From: a bacterium SM23_31
GTDB taxonomy: Bacteria > SM23-31
Direction of reading: 5' to 3'
DNA length: 10,859 nucleotides
NCBI GenBank assembly: GCA_001304035.1
Contig: LJUD01000063.1
Span: 1-10,859, forward strand
Shown here one piece after another: positions 1 through 5,974 of the stretch; position 1 is the first letter of the stretch; each line of letters starts with the position of its first letter. The notes under the pieces are model-generated. The model saw only the letters and a program-made list of their open reading frames with translations, was not told where the DNA came from and searched no databases. The position numbers were made by a program, and so were the translations under genes.

Positions 1-548
1 CGGCAAGAGAAGCAGCGTTTCAAGTTGTGTCTATAGGTACAACGACCGGTTACGGTACGGCAAATTGGGAGCAGTGGAATGCAGTTTCACAGTTCATACT
101 TTTTACCTTGATGTTTGTAGGCGGATGTGCAGGTTCTACGGGCGGAAGCATGAAAATTGTACGCATTATGCTGCTCATAAAGTACGGATTCGCAGAATTA
201 AAAAAGGTGATCCATCCGGATGCAGTTATACTGATACGGTTCAATGGCAATCCTGTATCATCCGAGGTAATTACAAAAATCCTCAGTTTTTTCCTGCTGT
301 TTGTAGGAATATTTGTAATTTCTACAATTATAATGGCAATGATGGGTCTCGATTTCATGACCGCTATGGGCTCGGTAGCGGCATCGATAGGGAATATAGG
401 TCCCGGATTGGCTGATGTCGGTCCGACCGACAATTATGCTGCTGTTCCGGTCCCGGGTAAACTTCTATTGTCCTTTTTAATGCTCGTCGGACGCCTGGAA
501 GTCTTCACCGTCTTGGTGCTGTTCCATCCCGCATTCTGGCGGAAATAA
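1..548 (+). CDS. trkH: TrkH-family potassium uptake channel subunit, C-terminal part (5' end outside window)
   Basis: This is the last ~180 residues of a TrkH/KtrB-type K+ translocation subunit, an inner-membrane channel that works with a cytosolic NAD/nucleotide-binding TrkA/KtrA ring. The frame is open from base 3, so the GTG at 27 is an internal valine and not a start. Seen in order: the third pore-loop signature TTTGYGTANW; the following membrane helix ending in GGCAGSTGGSMKIVR, a hallmark of the family; a cytoplasmic link with the 'HPDAV' block; another hydrophobic helix; the fourth pore loop AASIGNIGPGLADVG; and the terminal GRLEVFTVLVLFHPAFWRK. The order and the terminal block match Vibrio/E. 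coli-type TrkH as I remember it. The stop is TAA at 546-548. A trkA partner would be expected just upstream, outside the window. TrkH rather than TrkG/KtrB is inferred from the GRLE...FTP/HPAFW ending. Confidence 0.93.
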   Translation, partial: AREAAFQVVSIGTTTGYGTANWEQWNAVSQFILFTLMFVGGCAGSTGGSMKIVRIMLLIKYGFAELKKVIHPDAVILIRFNGNPVSSEVITKILSFFLLFVGIFVISTIIMAMMGLDFMTAMGSVAASIGNIGPGLADVGPTDNYAAVPVPGKLLLSFLMLVGRLEVFTVLVLFHPAFWRK

Positions 549-562
549 AATCTAATTTAGAC

Positions 563-612
563 GGGATTAACAAGATGAACAGAATAACCTGTTTGTCCTG
601 TCAAAAAATTCG
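563..612. repeat. Degenerate interspersed repeat with imperfect hairpin
   Basis: The short gap between the TrkH stop and the RNase H gene contains a stretch reading like a decayed 'acaggatnaacagga...cctgtnnntcctgt' element. The left half (about 569-582) is imperfectly complementary to the right half (about 588-602), so the RNA could fold into a hairpin of about 13 bp with several mismatches and a short loop. Elements of this look recur between genes in many environmental bacterial genomes; that is from memory and not checked here. It might act as a weak terminator after trkH, but no U-tract directly follows the stem. Confidence 0.4.
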
Positions 613-652
613 AATGAAAAACTGCTAAACTGTTAATAAAATATATTTTACA

Positions 653-1210
653 ATGGACGATTACACGCTGTTGAAAAAACTGTATAAACACTTAAATATC
701 AAGGAACTGCTGGAGTCCGAACCGGAGCTTTCCAGGCAGGATATCGATACGTTTTTTCAAAAGGTTCGGGACGCTCTCGGTATTCAGCCTGAAAGGAAAA
801 AATCTAAAGTCAAAGCCCTCAGTTTATATACAGACGGTGCTTCACGGGGCAATCCGGGTCCTGCTGCGGTCGGCTGTGTCTTGAAGGATAATAAAGGTAA
901 CACACTGCTGGAAAAAGGAAGGAAAATCGGAAATGCAACAAACAACGTCGCAGAATATCAAGCACTGCTGTACGGGCTCGACCTTGCCGCACAATTTGCC
1001 CCGGAATCAATAACTATATTTTCCGACAGTGAATTGCTTATAAAGCAGATAACCGGCGCATATAAAACAAAAAATGAAAAATTGAGCGTATTAAAGGAGA
1101 AGGTTTTAACAAAATTGCATCAGTTTAAAGCATATTCATTCTTCTCGATTTCACGGGAACAAAATACCGCGGCAGACGCCCTTGCCAATAGAGCTCTCGA
1201 TAAACAGTAA
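653..1210 (+). CDS. rnhA: RNase HI-like protein with N-terminal extension
   Basis: This probable ribonuclease HI would cleave the RNA strand of RNA/DNA hybrids (R-loops, primers) in the cytoplasm. The RNase H fold occupies about residues 56-185. The four carboxylates of the DEDD active site are visible: D61 in YTDGASRGNPGP, E101 in NNVAEYQALL, D125 in FSDSELL and D175 in NTAADALAN. The GNPGP and NNVAEY signatures place it in the RNase HI subfamily found in Gram-positives and archaea (YpdQ/YpeP-like) rather than the E. coli RnhA type. Residues 1-55 are an extra charged, probably helical segment with no similarity to the N-terminal hybrid-binding domain that I can recognise. The ATG at 653 has no clear Shine-Dalgarno, so the start is less certain than the domain. 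The gene is separated from its neighbours by repeat-bearing gaps and is probably transcribed on its own or by read-through from trkH. Confidence 0.88.
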   Translation: MDDYTLLKKLYKHLNIKELLESEPELSRQDIDTFFQKVRDALGIQPERKKSKVKALSLYTDGASRGNPGPAAVGCVLKDNKGNTLLEKGRKIGNATNNVAEYQALLYGLDLAAQFAPESITIFSDSELLIKQITGAYKTKNEKLSVLKEKVLTKLHQFKAYSFFSISREQNTAADALANRALDKQ

Positions 1211-1215
1211 TAATT

Positions 1216-1260
1216 ATTTTTTGCGTCTCTGCACCTAGTACTCGGGGCGGTTGAAAATTT
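1216..1260. repeat. Degenerate 'tttgcgtctctgc...gcggttgaaa' interspersed repeat
   Basis: The 69-bp gap between the RNase H and nitrilase-like genes is mostly one stretch, starting with a T-run followed by gcgtctctgcacc and ending gcggttgaaaattt. It resembles the 'tttgcgtctctgcg...ctctgcggtt' repeat class whose other arms appear in the gap at 2105-2335. The copy is decayed and lies immediately 5' of the AGGAGG ribosome-binding site at 1264-1269. Assignment rests on visual similarity only. Confidence 0.35.
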
Positions 1261-1279
1261 CTCAGGAGGTATTACAAAT

Positions 1280-2104
1280 ATGAAAATAGCCTTAGCTCAG
1301 ATTTATGCAGGTGAAGATCGAAAAGCCAATATTGAAAAAGGTATTGCATATTTAGCCGATGCATCAAAACAAGGAGCGGATATTATCTGCTATCCGGAGA
1401 TGTCGTTCTGCCGGTTTTTCCCGCAGTATCACGCTCAATCAAAGTATTTCGACTGGGCTGAGCCGGTTCCGGGTCCGCTTGTCGAGGCATTTCAAAAAGC
1501 ATGTGCGCAGCATTCTATTGCAGCAATCATCAATATGTACGAAAAAAGCGAACCCGGTCAATATTTCGACTGTTCGCCGGTAATCGATAAATCCGGGAAA
1601 TATCTTGGAAAATCACAGATGATGCATATTGCCGAGCTTCCGAACTATAACGAAAAGTATTATTACTGGGAAGGGAAAACCGACTATCCGGTTTTTGACA
1701 TTGGAAATGTGAAAATTGGAATAGCAATCTGTTATGACCGGCATTTTCCCGAGCAGATACGCATCCTTACTCTCAAAGGCGCTGATATAATTTTTGTGCC
1801 TACCGCAACATCCTTATCAGAACTTAAAAATATCTGGGAAGTTGAAATGCAGGCAGCTTCGGTAGCAAACCAGGTATATATTGCCGTCGTAAACCATGCC
1901 GGTATCGACGATAAAATACATTATTTCGGTAAGAGCTTTGTAACGGACCCCTGCGGCGAAATTATTGCTATGGCAGGCGAGGCTGGAGATGAATTACTCG
2001 TTGTTGAGATAGATCTTGATAAGATAGATAAAACACGGCGGCAGCTTCCGTTCTTGCGCGACCGCCGCCCGGAATCGTACACAGACCTGATCGATATAGA
2101 TTAG
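1280..2104 (+). CDS. Nitrilase-superfamily carbon-nitrogen hydrolase (N-carbamoyl-amidase-like)
   Basis: This cytosolic amidohydrolase would cleave a non-peptide C-N bond through a Glu-Lys-Cys triad. The triad is visible: E40 in CYPEMSF, K111 in GKSQMMHI and C151 in IAICYDRHFPE. Length (274 aa) is normal for the single-domain CN_hydrolase family. The CYDRHFPE nucleophile elbow, followed by ...KGADIIFVPTAT, and the YYYWEGKTDYPVFD stretch before it resemble N-carbamoylputrescine amidase (AguB) and beta-ureidopropionase/N-carbamoyl-amino-acid hydrolases more than nitrilases or Nit1/2 omega-amidases. The exact substrate cannot be read from the sequence. A strong AGGAGG at 1264-1269 sits 10 bases before the ATG and fixes the start. 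No agmatine deiminase (aguA) or pyrimidine-degradation gene is adjacent in the window, so the context does not decide between polyamine synthesis and ureide degradation. Confidence 0.88.
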   Translation: MKIALAQIYAGEDRKANIEKGIAYLADASKQGADIICYPEMSFCRFFPQYHAQSKYFDWAEPVPGPLVEAFQKACAQHSIAAIINMYEKSEPGQYFDCSPVIDKSGKYLGKSQMMHIAELPNYNEKYYYWEGKTDYPVFDIGNVKIGIAICYDRHFPEQIRILTLKGADIIFVPTATSLSELKNIWEVEMQAASVANQVYIAVVNHAGIDDKIHYFGKSFVTDPCGEIIAMAGEAGDELLVVEIDLDKIDKTRRQLPFLRDRRPESYTDLIDID

Positions 2105-2126
2105 TATAATGAATTTAAAAATATCT

Positions 2127-2176
2127 CGCCGCAGAGCGACAACTTCGTGGCAAAGCCGCTGAGGCGTAAATAAAAG
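2127..2176. repeat. Degenerate 'cgcagagcg...ccgctgaggcg' repeat, left arm
   Basis: Directly after the nitrilase-like gene lies a stretch containing cgcagag (2130-2136) and ccgctgag (2156-2163). Both are exact reverse complements of words in the second arm near 2289-2305 (ctctgcg and ctcagcgg), in inverted order. It looks like one arm of a decayed interspersed repeat of the type common between genes in many uncultured bacterial genomes. Confidence 0.45.
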
Positions 2177-2275
2177 TACTTTGAGAGAATAAAACTTTTT
2201 AACAGATTTTCTAACATTTACGCAAAAATAATACTATTGAAAGAATACCATGCGCTTTTGCCGGAGATCAATCTA

Positions 2276-2312
2276 AATTCTCTGTGAACTCTGCGCTCTC
2301 AGCGGTTAATTT
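2276..2312. repeat. Degenerate 'ctctgtgaactctgcgctctcagcgg' repeat, right arm
   Basis: This is the inverted counterpart of the arm at 2127-2176: ctctgcg (2289-2295) pairs with 2130-2136 and ctcagcgg (2298-2305) pairs with 2156-2163. About 100 bp of unremarkable AT-rich sequence separates the arms. The right arm ends about 14 bases before the ribosome-binding site of the crotonase gene, so it lies in or near that gene's leader. Function unknown; it may be a non-autonomous mobile element remnant. Confidence 0.45.
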
Positions 2313-2335
2313 ATAATTTTAATATTGGAGGAGTT

Positions 2336-3121
2336 ATGGAATTTGAAAACCTTTTATACGATGTCAAGGATAGAATTGCAACAGTAACTGTCAACCGTCC
2401 TGACAAGGCAAATGCCCTTAATGCGCAGACAATGCTGGATATTATGGCGGCATTCTCCCAGCTTAAAATCAATCCGGACGTGCGGGTTGGTATTCTGACC
2501 GGCAGCGGTGAAAAATTCTTTGTTGCCGGTGCGGATATTAATGAATTGAAAGAATTGAATGCCAATTCAGGCGCCGCTTTTTCACAGCACGGACAGGATA
2601 TTTTTTCACTGATAGAGAATCTCGGCAAACCGGTAATTGCTGCGGTTAACGGTTTTGCTCTCGGCGGCGGCTGCGAACTGGCAATGGCATGCAGCATGAG
2701 AATTGCTTCAAACAACGCAAAATTCGGTCAGCCTGAGGTGGGTCTGGGTATTATCCCCGGTTACGGCGGTACACAGCGGCTGCCCCGTCTGGTTGGTAAA
2801 GGAAGAGCCCTCGAATTAATTCTCACAGGAGACATGATTACTGCTGATGAAGCATACCGTATCGGTCTGGTCAATAAAGTGGTGGAACAACGTGAACTTA
2901 TGCCCACAGCCGAAACAATCGCACAAAAGATAATCGCAAACGCTCCGCTTGCGATAAAATACGGCCTCGAAGCTGTAAACCACGGCTTGGAAGTCTCTCA
3001 AGCCGAGGGACTGCGGTTGGAAGCTGAACTGTTTGGTTTATCCTGTGCCACCGAGGACATGAAAACGGGTATGGCTGCATTCCTCGAAAAAAAAGGAAAA
3101 GCGGTATTTAAGGGGAAATGA
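2336..3121 (+). CDS. Enoyl-CoA hydratase / crotonase family protein
   Basis: A crotonase-superfamily enzyme of typical length (261 aa), expected to hydrate trans-2-enoyl-CoA to 3-hydroxyacyl-CoA in fatty-acid oxidation or a butyrate-type pathway. The oxyanion-hole stretches are present: FFVAGADINELK (residues 61-72) and NGFALGGGCELAMACS (105-120). The two catalytic glutamates of true hydratases are both kept, E114 in GGGCEL and E134 in FGQPEVGLG. These are followed by the conserved IPGYGGTQRLPRLVGKGRALELILTG run and the C-terminal GMAAFLEKKGKAVFKGK. Presence of both glutamates argues for hydratase activity rather than an isomerase or dehalogenase of the same fold. GGAGG a few bases before the ATG supports the start. 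No acyl-CoA dehydrogenase, 3-hydroxyacyl-CoA dehydrogenase or thiolase is adjacent, so it is a stand-alone gene here; chain-length preference is not readable. Confidence 0.93.
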   Translation: MEFENLLYDVKDRIATVTVNRPDKANALNAQTMLDIMAAFSQLKINPDVRVGILTGSGEKFFVAGADINELKELNANSGAAFSQHGQDIFSLIENLGKPVIAAVNGFALGGGCELAMACSMRIASNNAKFGQPEVGLGIIPGYGGTQRLPRLVGKGRALELILTGDMITADEAYRIGLVNKVVEQRELMPTAETIAQKIIANAPLAIKYGLEAVNHGLEVSQAEGLRLEAELFGLSCATEDMKTGMAAFLEKKGKAVFKGK

Positions 3122-3383
3122 GAATTACTGTTTTTTACTTAAAAGTTCCTGTGAAAATGGCTTTTTAGCTTGGATACAGTTAGTGCGTAGGGATAAGAGG
3201 AATCCGCAGAAATTGCCGGGATACTTAAACCATAACATCTTTATTATTTCGGTAGTAATTACTATATTATTAATGTAGATTGACGTGTTAAATGAATCGT
3301 TGTTTTATGGGTGGATGAAATATGAAAAAAATTTTTAAAAATGTACAAGATCCTAATTCCGCTGTGGATTTCTAATTTTCTTT

Positions 3384-3623
3384 ATGACAAATATTTCTTC
3401 TATTCGGCACCGAGCGACAATACTAAGCCGGCAGATACCCCGGTTTGAAAGTCGTTTCCAGCTTATAGAAGAAAACCTGTACCGAAAATTTACGCAATTA
3501 GAAAAATCATTAACTCTCTTGAAATCTCAACAGGTTCTTTTACAACGCTTTGGATTCTCTTCAAACGTCTTCTTTCAATATGGTAAAACAGGATTATTTA
3601 TCCAAAGCAGTATTTTATTATAA
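3384..3623 (+). pseudogene. Probable fossil of a flagellar cap (FliD) gene: C-terminal tail only
   Basis: This 79-codon ORF reads, from about residue 12, like the extreme C-terminus of FliD (HAP2): a charged heptad-like helix LSRQIPRFESRFQLIEENL, then YRKFTQLEKSLTLLKSQQ. The FliD C-terminal domain characteristically ends with an 'I..lE.Rl...E..L...F..LE..l..LqsQ' coiled coil, and nearly every one of those positions is matched. A full FliD is usually 400 residues or more. Here nothing FliD-like precedes the ATG, and after the SQQ the reading continues into unconvincing sequence (an alternative frame stays open to about 3633). There is no ribosome-binding site before 3384 and no other flagellar gene in the window. 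I infer a decayed or recombination-truncated remnant. It could instead be an unrelated small coiled-coil ORF or chance. Confidence 0.4.
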
Positions 3624-3655
3624 CATTTATTTCGAACAGTAGTCTTTACTTAATT

Positions 3656-3669
3656 AATCGATATCGATT
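3656..3669. promoter_or_regulatory. 14-bp perfect palindrome, possible operator
   Basis: AATCGATATCGATT is a perfect palindrome, preceded by an overlapping TTAATTAA (3650-3657). It lies about 115 bases upstream of the Cys-rich protein ATG and could be a dimeric repressor site. No recognised regulator consensus is matched, and in AT-rich DNA chance is a real alternative. Confidence 0.2.
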
Positions 3670-3785
3670 TTCTTGCATTAGTCCTTCAAATAATATTGTA
3701 AAAATACATTATTAAAGCCGAATATAAAATGTAGGGATCATTTTGTTTAATTTGTAATACTCAACATTTAAATAAAGGGACAGCT

Positions 3786-4085
3786 ATGAAATGCTGGAAT
3801 TGCCAAAAAGAAGAAAATATACCGGATAAACCGGGCAGGTTAGACACCTGTTCCTATTGTCAGAGTTTTTTACATTCATGCTTAAACTGCAAATTTTATG
3901 ATAAAAACGCTAATCATGAATGCCGTGAACCGCAGGCGGAATGGGTCAGAGATAAAAAAATGGCGAACTTTTGTGGTTATTTCACACCGTCAGGTAATAA
4001 TGCGGAAGTAAGGACTGAGACAAAAAAATTATTATCAAAAGAAGAAGCAGAAAAAAAGTGGACTAAATTGTTTAAAAAGAAATGA
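3786..4085 (+). CDS. Small cysteine-rich putative zinc-binding protein, conserved hypothetical
   Basis: A 99-residue basic protein with eight cysteines in a regular pattern: C3-x2-C6, C22-x2-C25, C32-x2-C35, then C46 and C63, plus H30 and H44. The first two pairs look like a rubredoxin/zinc-ribbon-type knuckle (CWNC...CSYC). The second half has a distinctive HSCLNCKFYD...HECREP.AEWV.DK..ANFCGYF block that I recall from conserved hypothetical proteins of several bacterial phyla, without a named function. Residues 70-99 are Lys/Glu-rich and probably disordered or helical. It has no signal peptide or membrane segment, so it should be cytosolic. AAGGGA at 3775-3780 lies 5 bases before the ATG. 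The dense conserved-looking Cys core argues for a real gene despite its isolation between gene-poor gaps. Zinc is inferred from the CxxC pairs; an Fe-S cluster is possible. Confidence 0.8.
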   Translation: MKCWNCQKEENIPDKPGRLDTCSYCQSFLHSCLNCKFYDKNANHECREPQAEWVRDKKMANFCGYFTPSGNNAEVRTETKKLLSKEEAEKKWTKLFKKK

Positions 4086-4201
4086 TATTGTGTTGAGCAG
4101 CATAGCTTTTCTTTTTATTAGATATCCCGGCTAAACGGCTCTTAGATTTAGTGATGTTTTGCTTACAAATCATTGTATTTATTGATTAATTCGGATTTTG
4201 A

Positions 4202-4339
4202 TATTGTTTTTTAAAAAATCAAAACGCCAGCAGGCGTAACATGCGGTGGTTCCAGAAAATGCGCGGTGAAATTAATGTAGATGGTGCTCCGTTCATTGTG
4301 AGCACGATAAATGGCAAAGTCAATTCGCTTGTTAAGTAA
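4202..4339 (+). pseudogene. Short open stretch, possible remnant of a secreted repeat/adhesin-like protein
   Basis: In the 346-bp gap after the Cys-rich gene, one frame is open from just after a TGA (4199-4201) to TAA at 4337-4339. From the ATG at 4241 it encodes 32 residues including GEINVDGAPFIVSTINGKV. The alternating beta-strand look and 'TINGKV' resemble the end of DUF4097-type parallel-beta proteins ('TVNGxV'). There is no ribosome-binding site and no extended homologous frame upstream. The rest of the gap up to the terminator shows nothing. It may be pure chance. Confidence 0.15.
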
Positions 4340-4354
4340 TATAAAATCGATTTA

Positions 4355-4420
4355 AATAAAAAACTCCACCCCGACACGAAAATGTCAATAAATGAAAGAT
4401 CCGGAATGGAGTTTTTTATT
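4355..4420. terminator. Strong bidirectional intrinsic terminator with nested small hairpin
   Basis: A 14-bp perfect inverted repeat joins 4355-4368 (ending AAAAAACTCCA) with 4407-4420 (TGGAGTTTTTT and on). On either strand the RNA has a stem finishing in a T/U-run. The 38-nt loop contains a second hairpin, GACA-CGAAAA-TGTC (4373-4386). The structure starts 12 bases past the stop of the minus-strand outer-membrane gene and faces the plus-strand Cys-rich gene, so it suits termination of two converging transcripts. The stem core is short in GC (CTCCA), which lowers strength. Confidence 0.7.
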
Positions 4421-4431
4421 ATAAAAATTAA

Positions 4432-5157
4432 TCAAAATATTATTCCGAACGTGGAATAAAAAATCCTGTAATTAATGTCTTTTGTATCTAAAGAATGGTT
4501 GTTATCATTATAACTCTGGAAACTCTGAGAAAAACGTACATCAGCGAACATTGATAATGGACTATTCGGCAGATTAAAGGAGAATCCGCCTCCAAAGGTT
4601 AATGCCCATGTTGAGGTTCTCATGGCGTTCACTTTCTTTGCATCCGTTGGAGCATCCTTTACATCCATTATACCGACGGTAACATAAGGTTCTTGTGTAC
4701 ATCTTACCAAAAATCCTAATTCGGGTCCCCCTATCAGATATGGTTCAAAAGGTAAACCAAGGTTTCTGAAAACAAGTTTATAAGTTAAAGGAACCATAAT
4801 AAAATAATTGTGAAATTCTGAAAAGCGTTGATTAAAAGGTGGTGGATCACTTGCTTTTTCTAAGTTTAAGTGATAAAAACCATCTCCTGTATAAGCAAAA
4901 ATAATTTCAGGCGTAAATATAAAATTCTCCCGTACTTGACGTTCGAATCTGATGCCAAATGAATAGCCGGATATCCATTCGTGCGTATCGTCAATATTGG
5001 CTGTTGGAGCCTTTGCAGGATCAGGATTCATTAATTGCGTTCCGTAAGTATGTCCTCCTACAATTCCGATTCTGTTTTTTCTCTCCTGCGCGTTTCCCGC
5101 ACTTACAAACATTATACATAACGAGCCAATCAGGCTAAATATGAATAGTCTGCGCAT
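4432..5157 (-). CDS. Outer-membrane beta-barrel protein (porin-like, 8-10 strand type)
   Basis: A 241-residue exported protein. Residues 1-24 form a Sec signal peptide: RR at the N-terminus, a hydrophobic core LFIFSLIGSLCIMFVSA, and a GNA-Q cleavage context. The mature part alternates short amphipathic strands with polar loops (NRIGIVGG, YSFGIRFERQV, FIFTPEIIFAYTG, YFIMVPLTYKLVF, PYLIGGPELGFLV, TWALTFGGGFSFNL, LSMFADVRFSQSF). It closes with a terminal aromatic strand YRIFYSTFGIIF, the C-terminal Phe signature used by the BAM machinery. The layout fits the 'outer membrane protein beta-barrel' families of Bacteroidota-like bacteria. A loop with PDPAKAPTAN and another with DPPPFNQ are likely surface exposed. 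AGGAGG (complement of 5166-5171) lies 8 bases before the ATG. A possible promoter is at 5261-5288 and a terminator directly follows. Ligand or transport function is not readable. Confidence 0.8.
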   Translation of the reverse strand: MRRLFIFSLIGSLCIMFVSAGNAQERKNRIGIVGGHTYGTQLMNPDPAKAPTANIDDTHEWISGYSFGIRFERQVRENFIFTPEIIFAYTGDGFYHLNLEKASDPPPFNQRFSEFHNYFIMVPLTYKLVFRNLGLPFEPYLIGGPELGFLVRCTQEPYVTVGIMDVKDAPTDAKKVNAMRTSTWALTFGGGFSFNLPNSPLSMFADVRFSQSFQSYNDNNHSLDTKDINYRIFYSTFGIIF

Positions 5158-5260
5158 AATAAAAACCTCCTGAAAAATAATAGGAATTAAAAATTGAATT
5201 ATCTGTAAGAAAATAGTGTTATTGTATAAATATTGTATTGTAAAATAATATTAAAATACC

Positions 5261-5288
5261 GTTATAAAATCTCACGCAAAAAGGTCAA
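5261..5288 (-). promoter_or_regulatory. Possible sigma-70-like promoter for the outer-membrane protein gene
   Basis: On the minus strand, TTGACC (5288-5283), a 16-nt spacer and TATAAC (5266-5261) match the sigma-70 pattern well and point at the gene starting at 5157, giving a leader of roughly 100 nt. If the organism is FCB-like its primary sigma may prefer other boxes, so this remains tentative. Confidence 0.3.
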
Positions 5289-5452
5289 ACAACTATTCAA
5301 ATCACGAAAACAATAAAAAATTTTTCAGAGCTTCTCAAATTTCTTATTGAAATATTTTAACAACAATTATAACTGAGCGCAAATGTAAATATGGTGTTAC
5401 CCATTCAAGAGGCGCTTTAAAAACATTACTTAGTTATATAAGTTCAATCGCA

Positions 5453-5974
5453 CTATCTAACAAATAGAAAATCTCTCTGTGCGATTTCAATTCCCTTTTC
5501 GGGGAAAAGAAAATTCAATCTTTTTGCGGTCGCGCGGTAATGCGTACCGGGTTTTAACCTTCTTGCAGCTGAATGGGTTCTCATAATTCCTAAAATCGGC
5601 TGGGAATTTTCCCGGTCATCGTCATAAATACTATAGCCCCATTCATCATAGCCTATCCAGATGTAATCCGGGTAATACAGTCTATCGTGAGCATAGGGAG
5701 TAACAATTCCATCAAATCCCGGTGTTACAACTCTCCACAAAATTATATCGGGCTCAATTACCTTGGCTAAACTTAATTCAGTAATCGGACCACCCATGAA
5801 GTTATAGGTGCAATCGCCTTCAAATTCGTTCTGGCCGCCGATATTGATTACAAATACAAAATCGTATTGTATTTCTGTTTCAAAGTCAAGTGTTCTCTCT
5901 TCCCTTGAACATGTGGTAAAAAAGAGCATGGATAAAATAATAAACATTACAAGTAAAATGCTTTTTTTAGGCAT
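5453..5974 (-). CDS. Putative lipoprotein of unknown function
   Basis: A 173-residue protein with KK then a hydrophobic stretch SILLVMFIILSMLFF ending in TTC at residue 22, followed by SREE. This looks like a type II (lipoprotein) signal peptide, although F-T-T before the cysteine departs from the classic L-A-G lipobox, so lipidation is likely but not certain. The mature part (about 150 residues) is rich in aromatic and acidic residues (YDFVFVINIGG, DRLYYPDYIWIGYDEWGYSIYDDD) and probably all-beta. I do not recognise the family. A perfect AGGAGG (complement of 5981-5986) sits 6 bases upstream of the ATG. A TATAAT on the minus strand (5999-5994) lies just before it, but without a clear -35. The downstream outer-membrane gene is 295 bp away with its own likely promoter, so the two are neighbours on one strand rather than a tight operon. 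Confidence 0.7.
   Translation of the reverse strand: MPKKSILLVMFIILSMLFFTTCSREERTLDFETEIQYDFVFVINIGGQNEFEGDCTYNFMGGPITELSLAKVIEPDIILWRVVTPGFDGIVTPYAHDRLYYPDYIWIGYDEWGYSIYDDDRENSQPILGIMRTHSAARRLKPGTHYRATAKRLNFLFPEKGIEIAQRDFLFVR

Larger units (their letters stand above)
3122..3785. other. Gene-poor gap of 664 bp
   Basis: Between the crotonase stop and the Cys-rich protein gene I see no intact gene. The first ~260 bp hold only short ORFs, such as a 17-codon one at 3322-3375. The middle holds the FliD-tail-like ORF listed separately, and the last ~150 bp are AT-rich with a 14-bp palindrome. No terminator with a strong stem and U-tract is evident directly after the crotonase gene; the small GCTTTTTAGC hairpin near 3160 is too weak to call. 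Confidence 0.6.

Noticed and set aside
50..433. 127-codon minus-strand ORF inside the trkH region
   Set aside because: Lies wholly antisense to a clear TrkH frame; its protein has no recognisable features.
2311..2715. 134-codon minus-strand ORF overlapping the crotonase gene
   Set aside because: Antisense shadow of a well-conserved crotonase frame.
3322..3375. 17-codon ORF starting MKKIF
   Set aside because: Too short, no ribosome-binding site, no similarity; treated as chance.
5215..5260. Repeated attgta words that might be short tandem repeats
   Set aside because: Spacing is irregular and the sequence is simple AT; no array structure. No CRISPR array is present in the window.
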